Shown here: one piece after another, positions 1 to 9,939 of the stretch
How positions within the stretch are numbered: position 1 is the stretch's first letter
Layout of the letters: each line of letters starts with the position of its first letter
Assembly (NCBI GenBank): GCA_004802725.1
Contig: SGPM01000416.1
Location: forward strand, 1-21,101
Source: Antrodiella citrinella
Taxonomy: Eukaryota > Basidiomycota > Agaricomycetes > Polyporales > Steccherinaceae
Direction: 5' to 3'
Length of the DNA: 21,101 nt
Notes under the pieces: generated by a model
Databases searched by the model: none
What the model saw: only the letters and a program-made list of their open reading frames with translations
What the model was told of the DNA's origin: nothing
Translations under genes and position numbers: made by a program

Positions 1-1162
1 CAAACCTTGTGAAAACTTGGCCTTCGTACAAAAGCCTTATGGTTGACCTTACAAGGCGTTATCGGTTGCCGGAATGCAGGCGCTTTTCATATTCCACACC
101 AGGGCGCTCAAGCCTATCCCACATTTGCTGATGGCCATCCTACTTAGATCCTCGCTAGTCGTGCCGTCCGCCGCTTGGCCAACTTCTCCACGGCCTCGCC
201 TTCCGTATAGTACGTCCTCCACTCTGCTTTCTTCTCTTCACGCTGGCGTCGGTGTTGATTTGACGTCGGTATGAAGCATCACGAACCCGTCCCAAGGACT
301 CGCGTTCCGATCAGACAACGAAGCTGCTACAGGCGCCGACCTTTCCTTCGCGGCCGGGCGGGCACGTGCGCGTGGGGTCCACGTCCAAGTGAGTCTCTCG
401 TGTATTACGTGCAGCGTATTTGATAGCTGTTTTGTTTTGTTTTGTGGCAGATGGATACATTCACCGTGAATGAGGACGCTTCGGACTTCGCTACGAAGTC
501 CAAAGTCGACCCGGAGAGTTTGCAATATGATGGGACGCGCGGGACCGCGTTCTGAAAACCCGAAGACCAGCCTCGTCTCCCTCCGTCTTCGTCTTTCTGT
601 TGGACTCCACCAGAATTGCCTCGCCTCGCTTTGTTTGGTTGCTTGCTTTATACAACGGAGGATCGGGTTCACACGCACAAAACCATCATCGCTACCATCA
701 CTCATCGATTCGCATTGTCACACAAATTATCAGCTGCACTTTCTTTCTTTTCTTCCATCTTGGATTGTTTTTTCTGTTGCTTTTTGCTTTCTTTGTCGTC
801 GTAGATTCTCGCTTTCTATCCTGTCGTATGCACAGCTTTCTTGATTATCGAATCAACGTCATTCTCTTCCATTTCCTGTACGTCTGGGTGCTGACGCAGG
901 CCTCCGGCCTGGGTGTCGTACTTCGTCAACACAACACTGCGGCTGGCAACAGTAATGGACCCTGGTCTCTCCGAACGCAGTACCGTCTCAGTGGCGGGAT
1001 CGCAAATCATGGCAGAGTTTCATGCACTTGTCTCAGGTCACCAAGTTGACGCCGCTTAATGAGAGAGACTCTCCGAGTTGGACTGTGTGGTCGCAGCCTA
1101 GACGATAGTATAACTACGACGTGGGTATACATGTCTCTGGCCATCCACTCGAAGTCAATTAT
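1..1162. other. No supported gene; promoter-like pyrimidine-rich stretch
   Basis: I see no coding region I can support here. From about 560 to 830 the plus strand is rich in C and T and has a weak TATA-like run near 646 (ctttatacaa), as fungal promoters and 5' leaders often do. The ATG that follows at 828 opens only a 74-codon frame with no recognisable product. A short TTTTG tandem lies near 430-445. On the minus strand 816-1010 is open for 64 codons with fairly protein-like composition but I do not recognise it. The stretch may be a promoter whose gene has been lost. Confidence 0.3.
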
Positions 1163-1604
1163 TCATCTTCGCTGAACCCCCATGCGCGACGCCGTGACGT
1201 CGAAATCAGAGCCGAAAAACTGGAGCGTGCTGTTCCGAGAAGTCTCGCTCCGATATAGGTTCTCGATGTCCCGAAGGTCCATGACGAACCGCGCGATGAG
1301 CGTTGGGCCGATCCTAATGCATAATGTTGGATGCGCAAAAGCAAAGAAGAACTTGACAAAAAAGAGTGAGTGAGATGCGTGGATCATTGACATGAGTGAG
1401 AGGAGACTGACGCGACTGGGATCACTATGACCCACTGGGCACCTGCTAGGTCCGGCTGGAGGTACGACAGCACGTCGACGGCCAGTGTGATGATGTTCAG
1501 AATGGAGAGCGCCCTGAGTGAGTGGAGACGTCAGCACGGGAATGAGCAGTATCACTTGATACCTTACACGAAGTACATAGTACCTGAGCGGACGTCAATA
1601 GTCG
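1163..1604 (-). pseudogene. C-terminal fragment of a multi-pass membrane protein (DUF6533-like)
   Basis: Three exons read on the minus strand: part of one ending at 1568, then 1513-1408, then 1351-1163, with stop at 1163. The 1567-1514 intron (GTAAGG...CTCAG) joins frames cleanly to give GTMYFVALSILNII, followed by a hydrophobic segment, then GPTLIARFVMDLRDIE and a tail containing TLQFFGSDF and RMGVQRR. The pattern of a hydrophobic last helix, then a SRF/ARF-x-LDLR element, then a tail with an MGxPL-like motif is what I associate with the DUF6533-type membrane proteins that are numerous in mushrooms. The donor of the second intron (GTCTCC at 1407) is weak. The N-terminal helices are absent: plus-strand AA9 sequence begins about 60 bp upstream of the first exon. 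I therefore call it a truncated relic. The family name is an inference. Confidence 0.45.
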
Positions 1605-1667
1605 GCTCGGCTCGGTGATTAGGACTCATGCTCGTATGAAAGTATACTCAAGCTCGTGTGTGTATAG

Positions 1668-2447
1668 GTGCGCTAATTTGATCGTCACTGGGTCCGGATC
1701 CTCCTTCCCCTCTTCTGCTTTCCTCGCTCCCATCCCGGGTGCGTGGGGTGCCAACGACCCCGGTGTCAACATCGACATTTACAGCGACGCGGCGAAGTCT
1801 ATGACCTCGTATCCAATCCCTGGACCTCCAGTATGGGGTGAGTACCGCGGTCATCAAGTAACTTTGAGCTTCGACTGATTGTACACTACAGACGGCTCTG
1901 GGTCCGTTCCTCCGACGTCTGTGCCTCCGCCTCCGACTACGCCACCTGTAAGGACTTCATACCCTTTAGGTAGTTTATGTAAGCAACCGACTTGCTATCA
2001 GCAAGTCGACGCGCGCTCGTACTCCTTAGCTTTTACCTTCACCTTGTAACTATCACCTATCGTCGAATATACGCGATTCTCGTGATAGTCTGAAGGCTGA
2101 AGCTCTAGAACCCATCTTACACCACCTCCGGCTTCTGTTCCACCTACCACGCCGCCTCCTCCTCCGACTTCGACTCCTCCCGTCGGCGGGACTGTTCCTA
2201 AATACGGCCAGGTATGTTCACCTTCTCTCGGTCGGAGCGATCACATTTAATTGACGTGTAACGAATATTCAGTGCGGCGGTGTTGGCTATAGTGGACCTA
2301 CTCAATGCATTTCCGGCTCGATTTGCAGTCATCTCAACGGCGTAAGTTATCCTTTCCTCTGTGTTTTCCATACATTGACTGACGTGTTTTGTCTGTATAT
2401 ATATCATCTAGTATATTTGTCTGCAGTACTACTATCAGTGTATCTGA
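1668..2447 (+). pseudogene. 3' part of an AA9 lytic polysaccharide monooxygenase with CBM1
   Basis: AA9 enzymes are secreted copper oxidases that cleave cellulose. The visible exons are 1668-1837 (CANLIVTGSGS, then GAWGANDPGVNIDIYSD, then YPIPGPPVW, the typical C-terminal strand of the AA9 fold), 1892-1947 (Pro/Thr linker), a linker exon ending at 2211, 2273-2341 (CGGVGYSGPTQC...CSHLNG) and 2427-2447 (YYYQCI, stop). The last two make a complete CBM1 with four cysteines and closing aromatic residues. The 5' portion is missing: no signal peptide, no N-terminal His brace and no QFY axial-tyrosine segment is found upstream. The donor at 1948 is phase 0, but the next linker exon needs phase 2 with the acceptors I can see (about 2110), so the linker frame is also doubtful. 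Recognition of AA9-CBM1 is firm; its status as a relic is likely. Confidence 0.7.
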
Positions 2448-2754
2448 GGCGCAGATGCGCGGTGTGTCTCAACAGGTATCAGGCAATCGGCGAAGATGGG
2501 CAGTGGATGTCGTCAATCAGCGTCTGCGCGTTCTCGTGATATAGACATATTTTTGCTCATTTGTCGATTTTCAAAGGACGATGGTTGAACATATCTCATT
2601 TGTCCCAATACCCAAGACGTTGCTACCCAATTCGCAAGCCATGGAGACGTCGTTTGACCTTCTCGATGTAAGTCAGCTTATTTAGCGCAAGAATTGGCAG
2701 AATAGACGTGCATTCCTGTATTTACAAGTCGGTCTCCACCTAAGTAGACCCATA

Positions 2755-4253
2755 CTACGACAGTTGTGTGTCCTTTCTCTGTGGAATCACACGGGTGCGC
2801 AAAACTCTGCCACCGTGACGGGGCGAGACCGATGCACCTCCAGCAGGCGTTCCAGCAGGCGTTGGAGTTGCTGATCTACTGGCTGAAGGTGCCGTATGTT
2901 CGGTTTGCGACTCGGTAGGTGGACGTTTCCGTGTTTTCACCGGGGAACACGAGTGCACGACGTCCAAAGGTAGCTCGGGCCCTTGGTAAAGATCGAGGTT
3001 GTCGTCGGGCTTCGCCTTCGCCTTTCCTTTCCATTTCGGCGCCATGATCCCCACCTCCAATCCTTCGTCGCTCTCATTATCCTCTGACGGCTGTCCTGCG
3101 ATATTCGTATCACAATGTTCATCGTCTTCCTCGCTCTCTTGCGACCAGCTGTAATCACCCGCGGCAGAACGAAGGTCGTGCTCTGAGCTTTCTGCGCGTT
3201 TTAGACCAGCCGACACAAGAATGTGTGGCGTACGTATTCCAGATGCCTGATAAAACGCATAGTATTGAGAATCACATTCAATAGAACAGATAAGTGTCAA
3301 AAATCGTACCTGTGTTCCATAAGTATGTATACTGGCGCTGCTGGCGAGACTCATATCTTGAGGCTGCGGTGGCGGGAGGAAATACGAGTGTGGAGTGATT
3401 TCAAGTGGATATTCTTCGGATACAAGGCGAAGAGCTTCCAAGAATTCTGGGTTGAAGTTCTTGAAATCTGCATCGAAGATAGACGTTGGATAGACAACGC
3501 AGTATTTGTCAAGGTTCCTGAGCACTACGATATCGCCGCCCGGCACATCCAGTGGTTCGAGGTCGCCGGTGTCCGTTTTGTTCATACGTATCTGAGATCC
3601 CAGTTCGTATACGGCGAACCAAACGTCGATTATCAAGAACCCGTAAACCTTCTTATGTTTTCCTGGGTTGAGCTTCCTGCAGCATCTCGCTTGATGCAGC
3701 AATTGCGGAAAATGCAGGAGGAACATGTGATGAATATCTTCAACCGGAGTTCGATTTTTGCCTGTCCATTCCAGCTTCTTGGTGGCCCGCTTGACTTCTA
3801 CCAGGAAGGCTGGGTGACCGCTGAGGGAGCCCGTCGCGAGCCTATGGAATACCATAGCGACGAAGTCTGGAATACGGGTCAGATCCTTAGCCTGGCCACG
3901 TTCTTTCTTCAGCTGCATCTGGGAAAAGCAGCCAAAGTGGTAGTGAACGTCGTCACCATCGCCTCTGTCTTCAGTGACTGTGGCAGATGAGCAGAACATC
4001 GTGAAGAGAAAGCCTATATAGCCATATAGTGCACTTTCGGAAAATGTCTGGGGGGCCGCGTATCTGAGGTAGCTTCCGAGATGAGTGAAAAATGCTTCGT
4101 GAGTCTTAAACATGGGCTAGTAATATGACATTCAGGTAAGTGGTCAACACACAAGCCAGCTTCACAAAGAGCACTCACCGGTATCACGGTGTCGTCGGTA
4201 TCTTGGAACGAAATATTGAGAGAACGCTCCGAATCGGAGGAGACTGTCGACAT
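2755..4253 (-). CDS. PD-(D/E)XK nuclease-like protein with acidic, basic-patched tail
   Basis: Exons 4253-4179, 4116-3310 and 3246-2755 give 457 aa. Both introns (62 and 63 bp) have good GTGAGT and GTACG donors; the second is in frame, so the open frame alone would hide it. The start at 4253 adds 25 residues (MSTVSSDSERSLNISF) and lies about 65 bp from a TATA box, so it is preferred to the ATG at 4113. The nuclease-like core is a helix with Glu52 (FSESALYGYIGFLF), Asp109 in RIPDFVAMVF, and Glu132-x-Lys134 in AFLVEVKRA, followed by QLLHQARCC and GFLIIDVWFAVYE. This is the E...D...ExK arrangement of the PD-(D/E)XK fold. From about residue 310 the protein is low complexity: acidic, then a Lys-rich patch (KWKGKAKAK) and KTRKR, which suggests nuclear location. 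Substrate and role are unknown. Coding is well supported; the fold is inferred from motifs. Confidence 0.75.
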
Positions 4254-4317
4254 AGTGAGAAAAGGGGCTTGGAGGAGTATCGGTGACTCGTGTTGGGACT
4301 CGCAGGGATCACAAGTG

Positions 4318-4327
4318 CTTTATATAG
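4318..4327 (-). promoter_or_regulatory. TATA box of the minus-strand nuclease-like gene
   Basis: The minus strand reads CTATATAAAG about 65 bp before the ATG at 4253, a normal position for a fungal TATA element. It supports the upstream start used for the gene at 2755-4253. Confidence 0.5.
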
Positions 4328-4795
4328 GATATGTACCTCGAATCATCGATCCTTAGAGTCGAAGAGCGGATACAATGGCACATGATGAGAACAATAGAAA
4401 ACAATGTCAATTATGTCGACAAGGTGCAACGCGTGAACGTCAACATGGTCACCAAACACGAGTTTCACGACGGACCGCGAGCCAGGACAAGTAGAGAGGC
4501 AATTTGTCAACGGAGTCGCAGATTCTAAAGAGAGAACAATGGGAAGCTGATCGTCAACATACAAATTGTCCACTGCCCTTGTTATTTCGTCGTCGTTCTG
4601 ACGAGATCTACGATGAACACCACCCAGCATGCAGGTACGACGCTGAGTCAAATAATGATACCGAAAGTCCTTGTAGTTTGCGCCATTCTTGTAAGTATAC
4701 CAAGTCGTAGAATAAGGACTTGCGACCACGCGGGGATACGAGATGCGAGCAACGGACCGGACGTGATCCGAGATCGATCATGCGTCGAACAAACT
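4328..4795. other. Divergent intergenic region, no gene seen
   Basis: This lies between the starts of two divergent genes (4253 minus and 4879 plus). Frames of 60-128 codons occur on both strands but none resembles a protein family or has convincing splice sites. It should carry the upstream control elements of both genes. Confidence 0.4.
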
Positions 4796-4803
4796 GATAT
4801 AAA
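4796..4803 (+). promoter_or_regulatory. TATA-like box of the gene at 4879
   Basis: GATATAAA lies about 76 bp before the ATG at 4879, in the range expected for a fungal TATA element. It favours 4879 as the true start. Confidence 0.4.
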
Positions 4804-4878
4804 CAGTTGAACTGAGGATTGTGCCAGCCACAGTCTTCCCTCATCAATCCTGCTATCTCAAACATACCACCCCTCGAC

Positions 4879-5623
4879 ATGAAAGACACAATTTCTATCT
4901 CAGAAGTCAGCGCGGGCGTACGAGGAATGAAACTTGCCTCTCTCCCAGATCGAGATGAAGCACACGCTGGCTTGGGTGGAGGCTCTCACGAGGTTGGAAC
5001 GGAGAGGCGGTCGAAGGACTTGTTTGATTGGGGTGGGGATTCTGATTCCGACTCTGACGAGCTGCCTGATCTGCCCGACCCCAAAGATGTGGGCGAAGAG
5101 GAGTACGAGAGAGTGAGTCGCTACCCTATCGCCAGCCTTCTTCGTGTTGACCATGACAACCTTCCAGTTGTTGGTCCGCTATTTCATGCCGTACTCGCAG
5201 GTCTTTGACGAGCTCCCCGCGGAATACAAACCCACTCCAGAGAACCCCAACCCAAAGAAGCTGGTATACGGCGTCCCTGTTCCTGCGTCCGCTCTTTATG
5301 CATACGCAGAATGGTCAGGCCTGGCCACCTATGTCGTCCGTGGACAGAAAAAGACACCACGCTTCTCCTGTCTCGCCGTAGCTGTCGAGCTCCTCAGCAA
5401 GTTTTGTGGCGACTACAAGCTTGGTTTAGCGATACCCCACCTTGCGCTCTCCGATCGCGACTTCATCATCTCTATGTGCAATAATTACAATTACCGGACA
5501 GGCATTATCGACATCGAGCTCGCCAAAGACATGACGCAATTGATTCAAAGTGAGCTCGAGTTGAATGTTGAGCGATCCAAGTCGAGGTGGTTCTTCATCA
5601 ACGAGACTTGCGGTTTTTCTTGA
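4879..5623 (+). CDS. Hypothetical protein, unknown family
   Basis: Exons 4879-5112 and 5168-5623 are joined across a 55-bp intron (GTGAGT...TTCCAG) in phase 0, giving about 229 aa. The N-terminus (MKDTISISEVSAG) leads into a charged region with an Asp/Ser cluster (DSDSDSDELPDLPDP, about residues 56-70). After the intron comes a compact, evenly mixed region (LLVRYFMPYSQVFDELPAEY, then LVYGVPVPASALYAYAEWSG and LSDRDFIISMCNNYNYRTG) that looks globular. No signal peptide or membrane segment is seen. I do not recognise the family. A second intron-like stretch, gtaagc at 5637 to gcgcag at about 5692, lies just after the stop and may be a 3' UTR intron, or part of a longer isoform if the final residues differ. 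It is transcribed away from the nuclease-like gene, with both starts in one 625-bp region. Confidence 0.6.
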
Positions 5624-6062
5624 TTCAAGGTCAATGGTAAGCGGTCTACACCATTGAAATCCATTCTTATCTGATATATATCTTGCGCAGAAACCGCTGT
5701 TCCTCCGTCGCAGTCCTTCCACTCCGGCTCTCACGCTGTTAATCATACTTGCCAAAATTTTCCTTTTGTGTTCTGTGGTTCGGAAACACAACATCATGTA
5801 ATTGTATCTACGCTTACTGTCGCAGTCTCAATGTCAAAACGATGTGCATTGTTGCTGTACTGTGATACTGTAACAGATATCACCAGGACATCTTCTCGCC
5901 ACTAGTGGCACAGGCCCGTTGCGGTGGTCCTCGGTTCGAGTTCGGTGACAGGAAACTTCATCGTATCTTTATGTACATAGTGTTGTATCACGTAGCTTGG
6001 TAATAAACGTTAATAAACATGGGTATATTCTCATATCATTATTCAGTAGAGGGCTTTGAAGT
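5624..6062. other. 3' flank with possible poly(A) signals
   Basis: No coding region is seen. After the possible UTR intron the stretch is AT-rich in places, and two AATAAA hexamers lie at 6002-6007 and 6012-6017 on the plus strand. They could serve the gene at 4879-5623, although they are almost 400 bp from its stop. A GGTTCGAGTTC run near 5933 resembles a tRNA B box but no cloverleaf can be drawn around it. Confidence 0.3.
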
Positions 6063-6486
6063 CTATACTACGATTGAACTGCTCTCTCCGTGAGGGATGG
6101 TGTTGCAGTACCCAGAGTGGCCAGAGTTCATTCCAAATCCTCCTCCTACACCACTTCCAGCACGAATACCGCTACAAAAATTATTCCAATTTATAGCCAT
6201 AGGTGGTTGAAGACGATGTATGTATTTTGAGGTGAAACTTCCGGAGACACGAAGCGGGAGAAGGCGATTGTGGCGAAGTTGCAGGAGGTGCTGGAGACGA
6301 ATATGCCTGCGCGGTGGTATTGGTTGACAAAGAAATCGGTGCTGGAGGATCAGATCTATCTGTGAGGTGAGTCTGTCGTCTGAATTCTATCAGCGTTGGC
6401 GCGTCCTGAGATATCGAGGTTTCGTCAGATTTTTGGATCCAGTCGCGCTCTTGAAGCACAGTGACCTCCGCGTCCCTGTCCACGTC
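6063..6486 (-). CDS. Last two exons of an unrecognised gene (partial model)
   Basis: Two minus-strand segments join in frame: 6486-6251 (opening DVDRDAEVTVLQERDWIQ, ending in a Ser/Pro/Ala-rich run) and 6171-6063 (GIRAGSGVGGGFG, then MNSGHSGYCNTI, stop at 6063). The upstream acceptor (ATGTAG) gives phase 0, the intron GTGTCT...TTGTAG is 79 bp, and the spliced phase is exact. Upstream exons probably lie between 6500 and 6700, perhaps one ending ARSLED at about 6600, but I cannot fix them. The composition (polar start, Ser/Pro-rich middle, Gly-rich end) looks like a cytoplasmic tail or a disordered C-terminus. No function can be given and the stretch could still be non-coding. Confidence 0.35.
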
Positions 6487-6600
6487 CTACATTTCTTGGA
6501 TTATACCCTGTACTCATACTTATGATCGTTCCATTCAACAATAAACAAATCTGAAAGCTAGAGACCTCAAACAGGACAGACCTTAAACAACACGTCCTCC

Positions 6601-7879
6601 AGGCTTCGCGCCGATGGCGTCAAACTATGTCTGCATCACGTCGCCTCTAGGTGAGGGGAAAGACGTACGCAGTGAGATCTCGGTTTTTCAATCGAACGTC
6701 GCTGTAATATAGTCCTTTCCCTCTGTATGTCTTAGGCGGGTCAGATATTGACCGACGTCGAGTCAGTGCAAGTACTGTGGTGCCAGAACGGTTTCTCGGC
6801 AAGAACCGTGATCACTACAGTCACCGTGACTGGTCGTTCGACTTGCCAGTAACTTCTTGTCCTCATTCAAACCATTTGGATACATACCAGGGTTCTGAGT
6901 CGGAGGATGTGGTCGACGTACGCGTACGCCGTACATGCCCCCAGTCCATGTCTCACGTTGATCGCGAGGCTGAGTGGCTCGAGTATGATGTTCCAAGTTC
7001 CAGTTCATGTTTCCAATGTTTTGCTATGTCTAATACTGCGGTGTCAAAGTCACCAGCAGATCGTGTCTGAATATATTTCAACCCAGGGTTCAACTTGTTA
7101 CATTTTGAGGTCCTCTATGATCCCGAGTTCGAGCCCCCTCTCCTTATACAGTTATACTCCGCGTGAGCTCAAACTTTAAACTAAGTCAGCCTGGGACAAA
7201 TATGTTGAGGAGGATCTTTAGGTAGGTTCCATGTTATACACTCCTCGTCCATATTGACAAGACACGTCTGAGCCTTTCGAATGTGCGACGTCAGGTTATC
7301 CGACGCCACACCTCCTTACTTATTGAATGTCTACGACTACTTACGCCTCCCTACACGAACACAGAGCCAATCTCTGCTACCCGCTCTCCCCTCCGATAAT
7401 ACAACCCACAAGACGTCGAGGATACATAACGAAGAACAAATAGGACGATACAGAAATGTGTAAGGAACGCGAGGAACACGAGAAATACGAGAAACAAGAC
7501 AAGAGGACGGGAAGAAAGAGGAGATGGTATGCGAGAATGAGATATCTGTATGTTATGCGGTGTGTGTGTGTGTGATGGTAATGGATGTGTATATGGAATG
7601 CTTGGTATGAAGGGAACAACAGATCCAGAAAACGACTTGACGTCCTGAGCAGAAGGGAAGAAGGAAAGAATGAAAGGTGGAGAAGGAAGATATGAAAGCG
7701 CGTTGACAGACTGCCACGCATAGCTTACCTTCCACGCACGTGTGCTGTTGATCTCAAGTTACAACGACGAACGAACGCGAACATCGGAATGGGAGTGGCG
7801 CCGATGCAAAGGCAGTCTTTGCAATCCACCCAGAAGCCTGGTCGCGGGTCGTGGAAGTGGCAATGATCGTACGGCAGCC
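6601..7879. other. Long region without a supported gene
   Basis: Nothing recognisable is encoded here. The part from 7440 to 7720 is purine-rich on the plus strand and holds a (TG)7 microsatellite at 7561-7574. Because the C2/membrane gene ends at 7880 on the minus strand, 7879 downward is presumably its 3' UTR and flank. A 12-bp palindrome (cgtacgcgtacg) lies near 6918. A GAGTTCGAGCCCC run near 7130 resembles a tRNA B box but has no A box or stem partner. Frames of 60-115 codons exist but show no family features. Confidence 0.35.
7561..7574 (+). repeat. (TG)7 microsatellite
   Basis: Seven perfect TG units sit in a purine-rich flank downstream of the C2/membrane gene. Confidence 0.8.
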
Positions 7880-9935
7880 TCACGACGACGACGCCGCGAG
7901 CGTCACACTGCTCGCACTCGTACTCGCATGCGTACTCGTGCTAGCTTCGCCGATGATCCCAGTAGCATTGGTATCCGGCACAGGCATATGCACGTCCCCG
8001 CCCCTCCTCCTCTTCACGTCCAAATCCACCTCCGCCTCGCTCTGCTGCGCGCGCCCTCGAGGTGCGTTCACAATCACATTCACATTCACAGCAGCAGCCC
8101 TCCCGCTGACGACCCTCCTCCCGACCCACACAACCCCATTCCCAACCCGATGCGCCCCAAACACGAGCCACTGCAGACTCACGAGCACCCCCGCGGCGCA
8201 CGACATGACGAGCACAGCCGTGGGCCACGCGTCCCACGCTACGGTGAGCAGGAACAGCATGAGCGCGAGCGCGGCGAAGGCGAGTGAGAGGAGCGGGAGG
8301 CGGGAGGTGAGTGTGAAGAAGGCGTATGTGGCGTAGACGTCCAGGGCGCGCGACTGTGTGGGGTGGGAGGTGTGGTTAGTAAGGGTGTTTTGGATTAGGA
8401 GGAGACGTTACACGTACTTGGAATTTGCGAGGGGAAAGACCGCTGTAGACGACGAGGAGCCACGCGTCGACTGCGATCCCGAGTCCGGCGGCGATGCTAC
8501 CGAGGGCGATCGCCCGTCTTGCGAGGCCGTCGACGGGGAAGACCGTGTCGGAAGTGGCGAATCCGAACGCAGCTGCGAAGACACTGTATCCACATGTGAG
8601 CACAACAGATTTGAAGTAACAGAGTGAGAAGAAAAGACTTACGCAGCGACAGCAAGTAACTTTCCACGACAAACGAATCATCAGTGACCACACACAACAA
8701 ACTAGAAAATGAAAGCACTCACCGACCCGCCAACAACATACCATTCGGTCAACAACCGCCCCATAATCTTCTCCACCGCCTCCTCCTCCTCCGCATCCCG
8801 CATCTCCTTGTACGGCCCCACCCAATCCAGGACCCTCTCCGCCACGTTCATCCCCCCCGCTAAGCTGACCTGGTCGATGTACCGCGGGAGGACGCGCGGG
8901 GCGAGCCACGATTCTGACGGGGCGAGGACGATAGTAGGTTCGACGTCGGCGCACTCGTCTTTGTCCCACTCGATGTCGAACGATTGGTAGGGCGGTACGT
9001 CGGTGGGTGAGGGTAGGCAGGAAGAGAGAGACTCGAGGGAGGAGAGGACCTCTTCGTCCGAGGTGTTGATGCAGTACCCTTTCACGCGGGGTTTCTTGCG
9101 TCTCCGGAGGGTTGTGGGTCGTTTCGAGGCGTCTTTCATTATCGGGAAGTAATCCCCTGCTTCAGAATCTGCCGGACAGATCAGTACTAGCGCTTGACGC
9201 CACAATAAAATAAAATCGTACCTGACGCGTCTTCATCGTCTGTATGTACGGACGTGGCTGGCGAGTCGACTGCAGTGACGGATGAGGAAGAGATAGAGGA
9301 CGCTGGGAGGGAGGAACGCAGACGGACGGTGACCGAGGCGGACCCAAGTTGGCGATTCCCGCCGATGGTGGGGCTGCGTTTTTGAGGTGGTGGGCAGGAG
9401 AGTTTAAGTTCCACGTCTGCAACAGATGAGCGGTGGATTGAAAGAAAGAAAGACAAGTACTCACCTGCGCCTACACGAGACTGTCGCTTCAGTAACTCCC
9501 CGACGGTAACGTACGCGGAGCCGACAAGATGGCGTCTCTTCCGTTTTCCTGACGATTTGTGTGAGACGGTGATGTCGAGGTACATCCCCAGGTCAATCTC
9601 GCGTCTGTACGTGGTCAGTCATGCGCATGGCCGCAACGAAGAAGCCACTCACAAGACAAACGGAGACTTCAAATTGGGGTTCTGGCCGTCGGAGCCGAGG
9701 AGGGACTCGTATGAGGCATCGGTGTGGCCTGCGTTGATGATGTTGACGGTTACGACGGGGCGACAGGCCTTGTCTGCGCGAAGAAATTGGATGCCTTGTG
9801 TACGGACGACTACGGGCGACGTCAGCGATCGCCGAGAGAAGGGGAGGTATACGCACTCGTCAAGTAGGAGGGCCTGACGATGTGTCAGTTACGTTGGATT
9901 GTACAAGTATTGCGATGGACGTACTCGAATGGCAT
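7880..9935 (-). CDS. C2-like domain membrane protein, nine exons
   Basis: The exons are 9935-9925, 9873-9857, 9809-9653, 9604-9465, 9416-9222, 9168-8723, 8659-8643, 8583-8418 and 8353-7880. They sum to 1623 nt, exactly 541 codons including stop (540 aa), with every intron GT-AG and every phase matching. Residues 1 to about 130 resemble a C2 beta-sandwich (MPFEPSYLTIVRTQGIQFLR, then PVVTVNII, LGMYLDITVSHKSSGKRKRR, LVGSAYVTVGELL). A basic patch follows (LRRRKKPRVKG), then an acidic linker. Residues from about 310 hold four likely membrane segments: LTEWYVVGGSLLAVAAVFAA, AIALGSIAAGLGIAVDAWLL, LPLLSLAFAALALMLFLL and AWPTAVLVMSCAAGVLVSLQ. The tail is Gly/Arg/Ser-rich. I recall similar four-helix proteins from mushrooms, all without assigned function. 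A role at a membrane, perhaps lipid or Ca2+ binding through the C2-like part, is inference; canonical Ca2+-binding Asp loops are not evident. Confidence 0.8.
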
Positions 9936-9939
9936 GGCG

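Noticed and set aside
238..705. 155-codon minus-strand frame
   Set aside because: Composition is unlike a protein family, no splice context, and it overlaps a promoter-like pyrimidine-rich stretch.
3223..3990. 255-codon plus-strand frame
   Set aside because: It is antisense to the nuclease-like gene, whose exons, introns and motif order are far better supported.
5910..5950. tRNA-like B box GGTTCGAGTTC
   Set aside because: No acceptor stem, D arm or anticodon arm can be paired around it.
7120..7145. Second B-box-like run (GAGTTCGAGCCCC), possible tRNA-derived SINE
   Set aside because: No A box at a suitable distance, no poly(A) or target-site duplication.
8376..8969. 197-codon minus-strand frame as a separate gene
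   Set aside because: It reads exon 8 of the C2/membrane gene plus introns; its first half is out of frame with exon 6.
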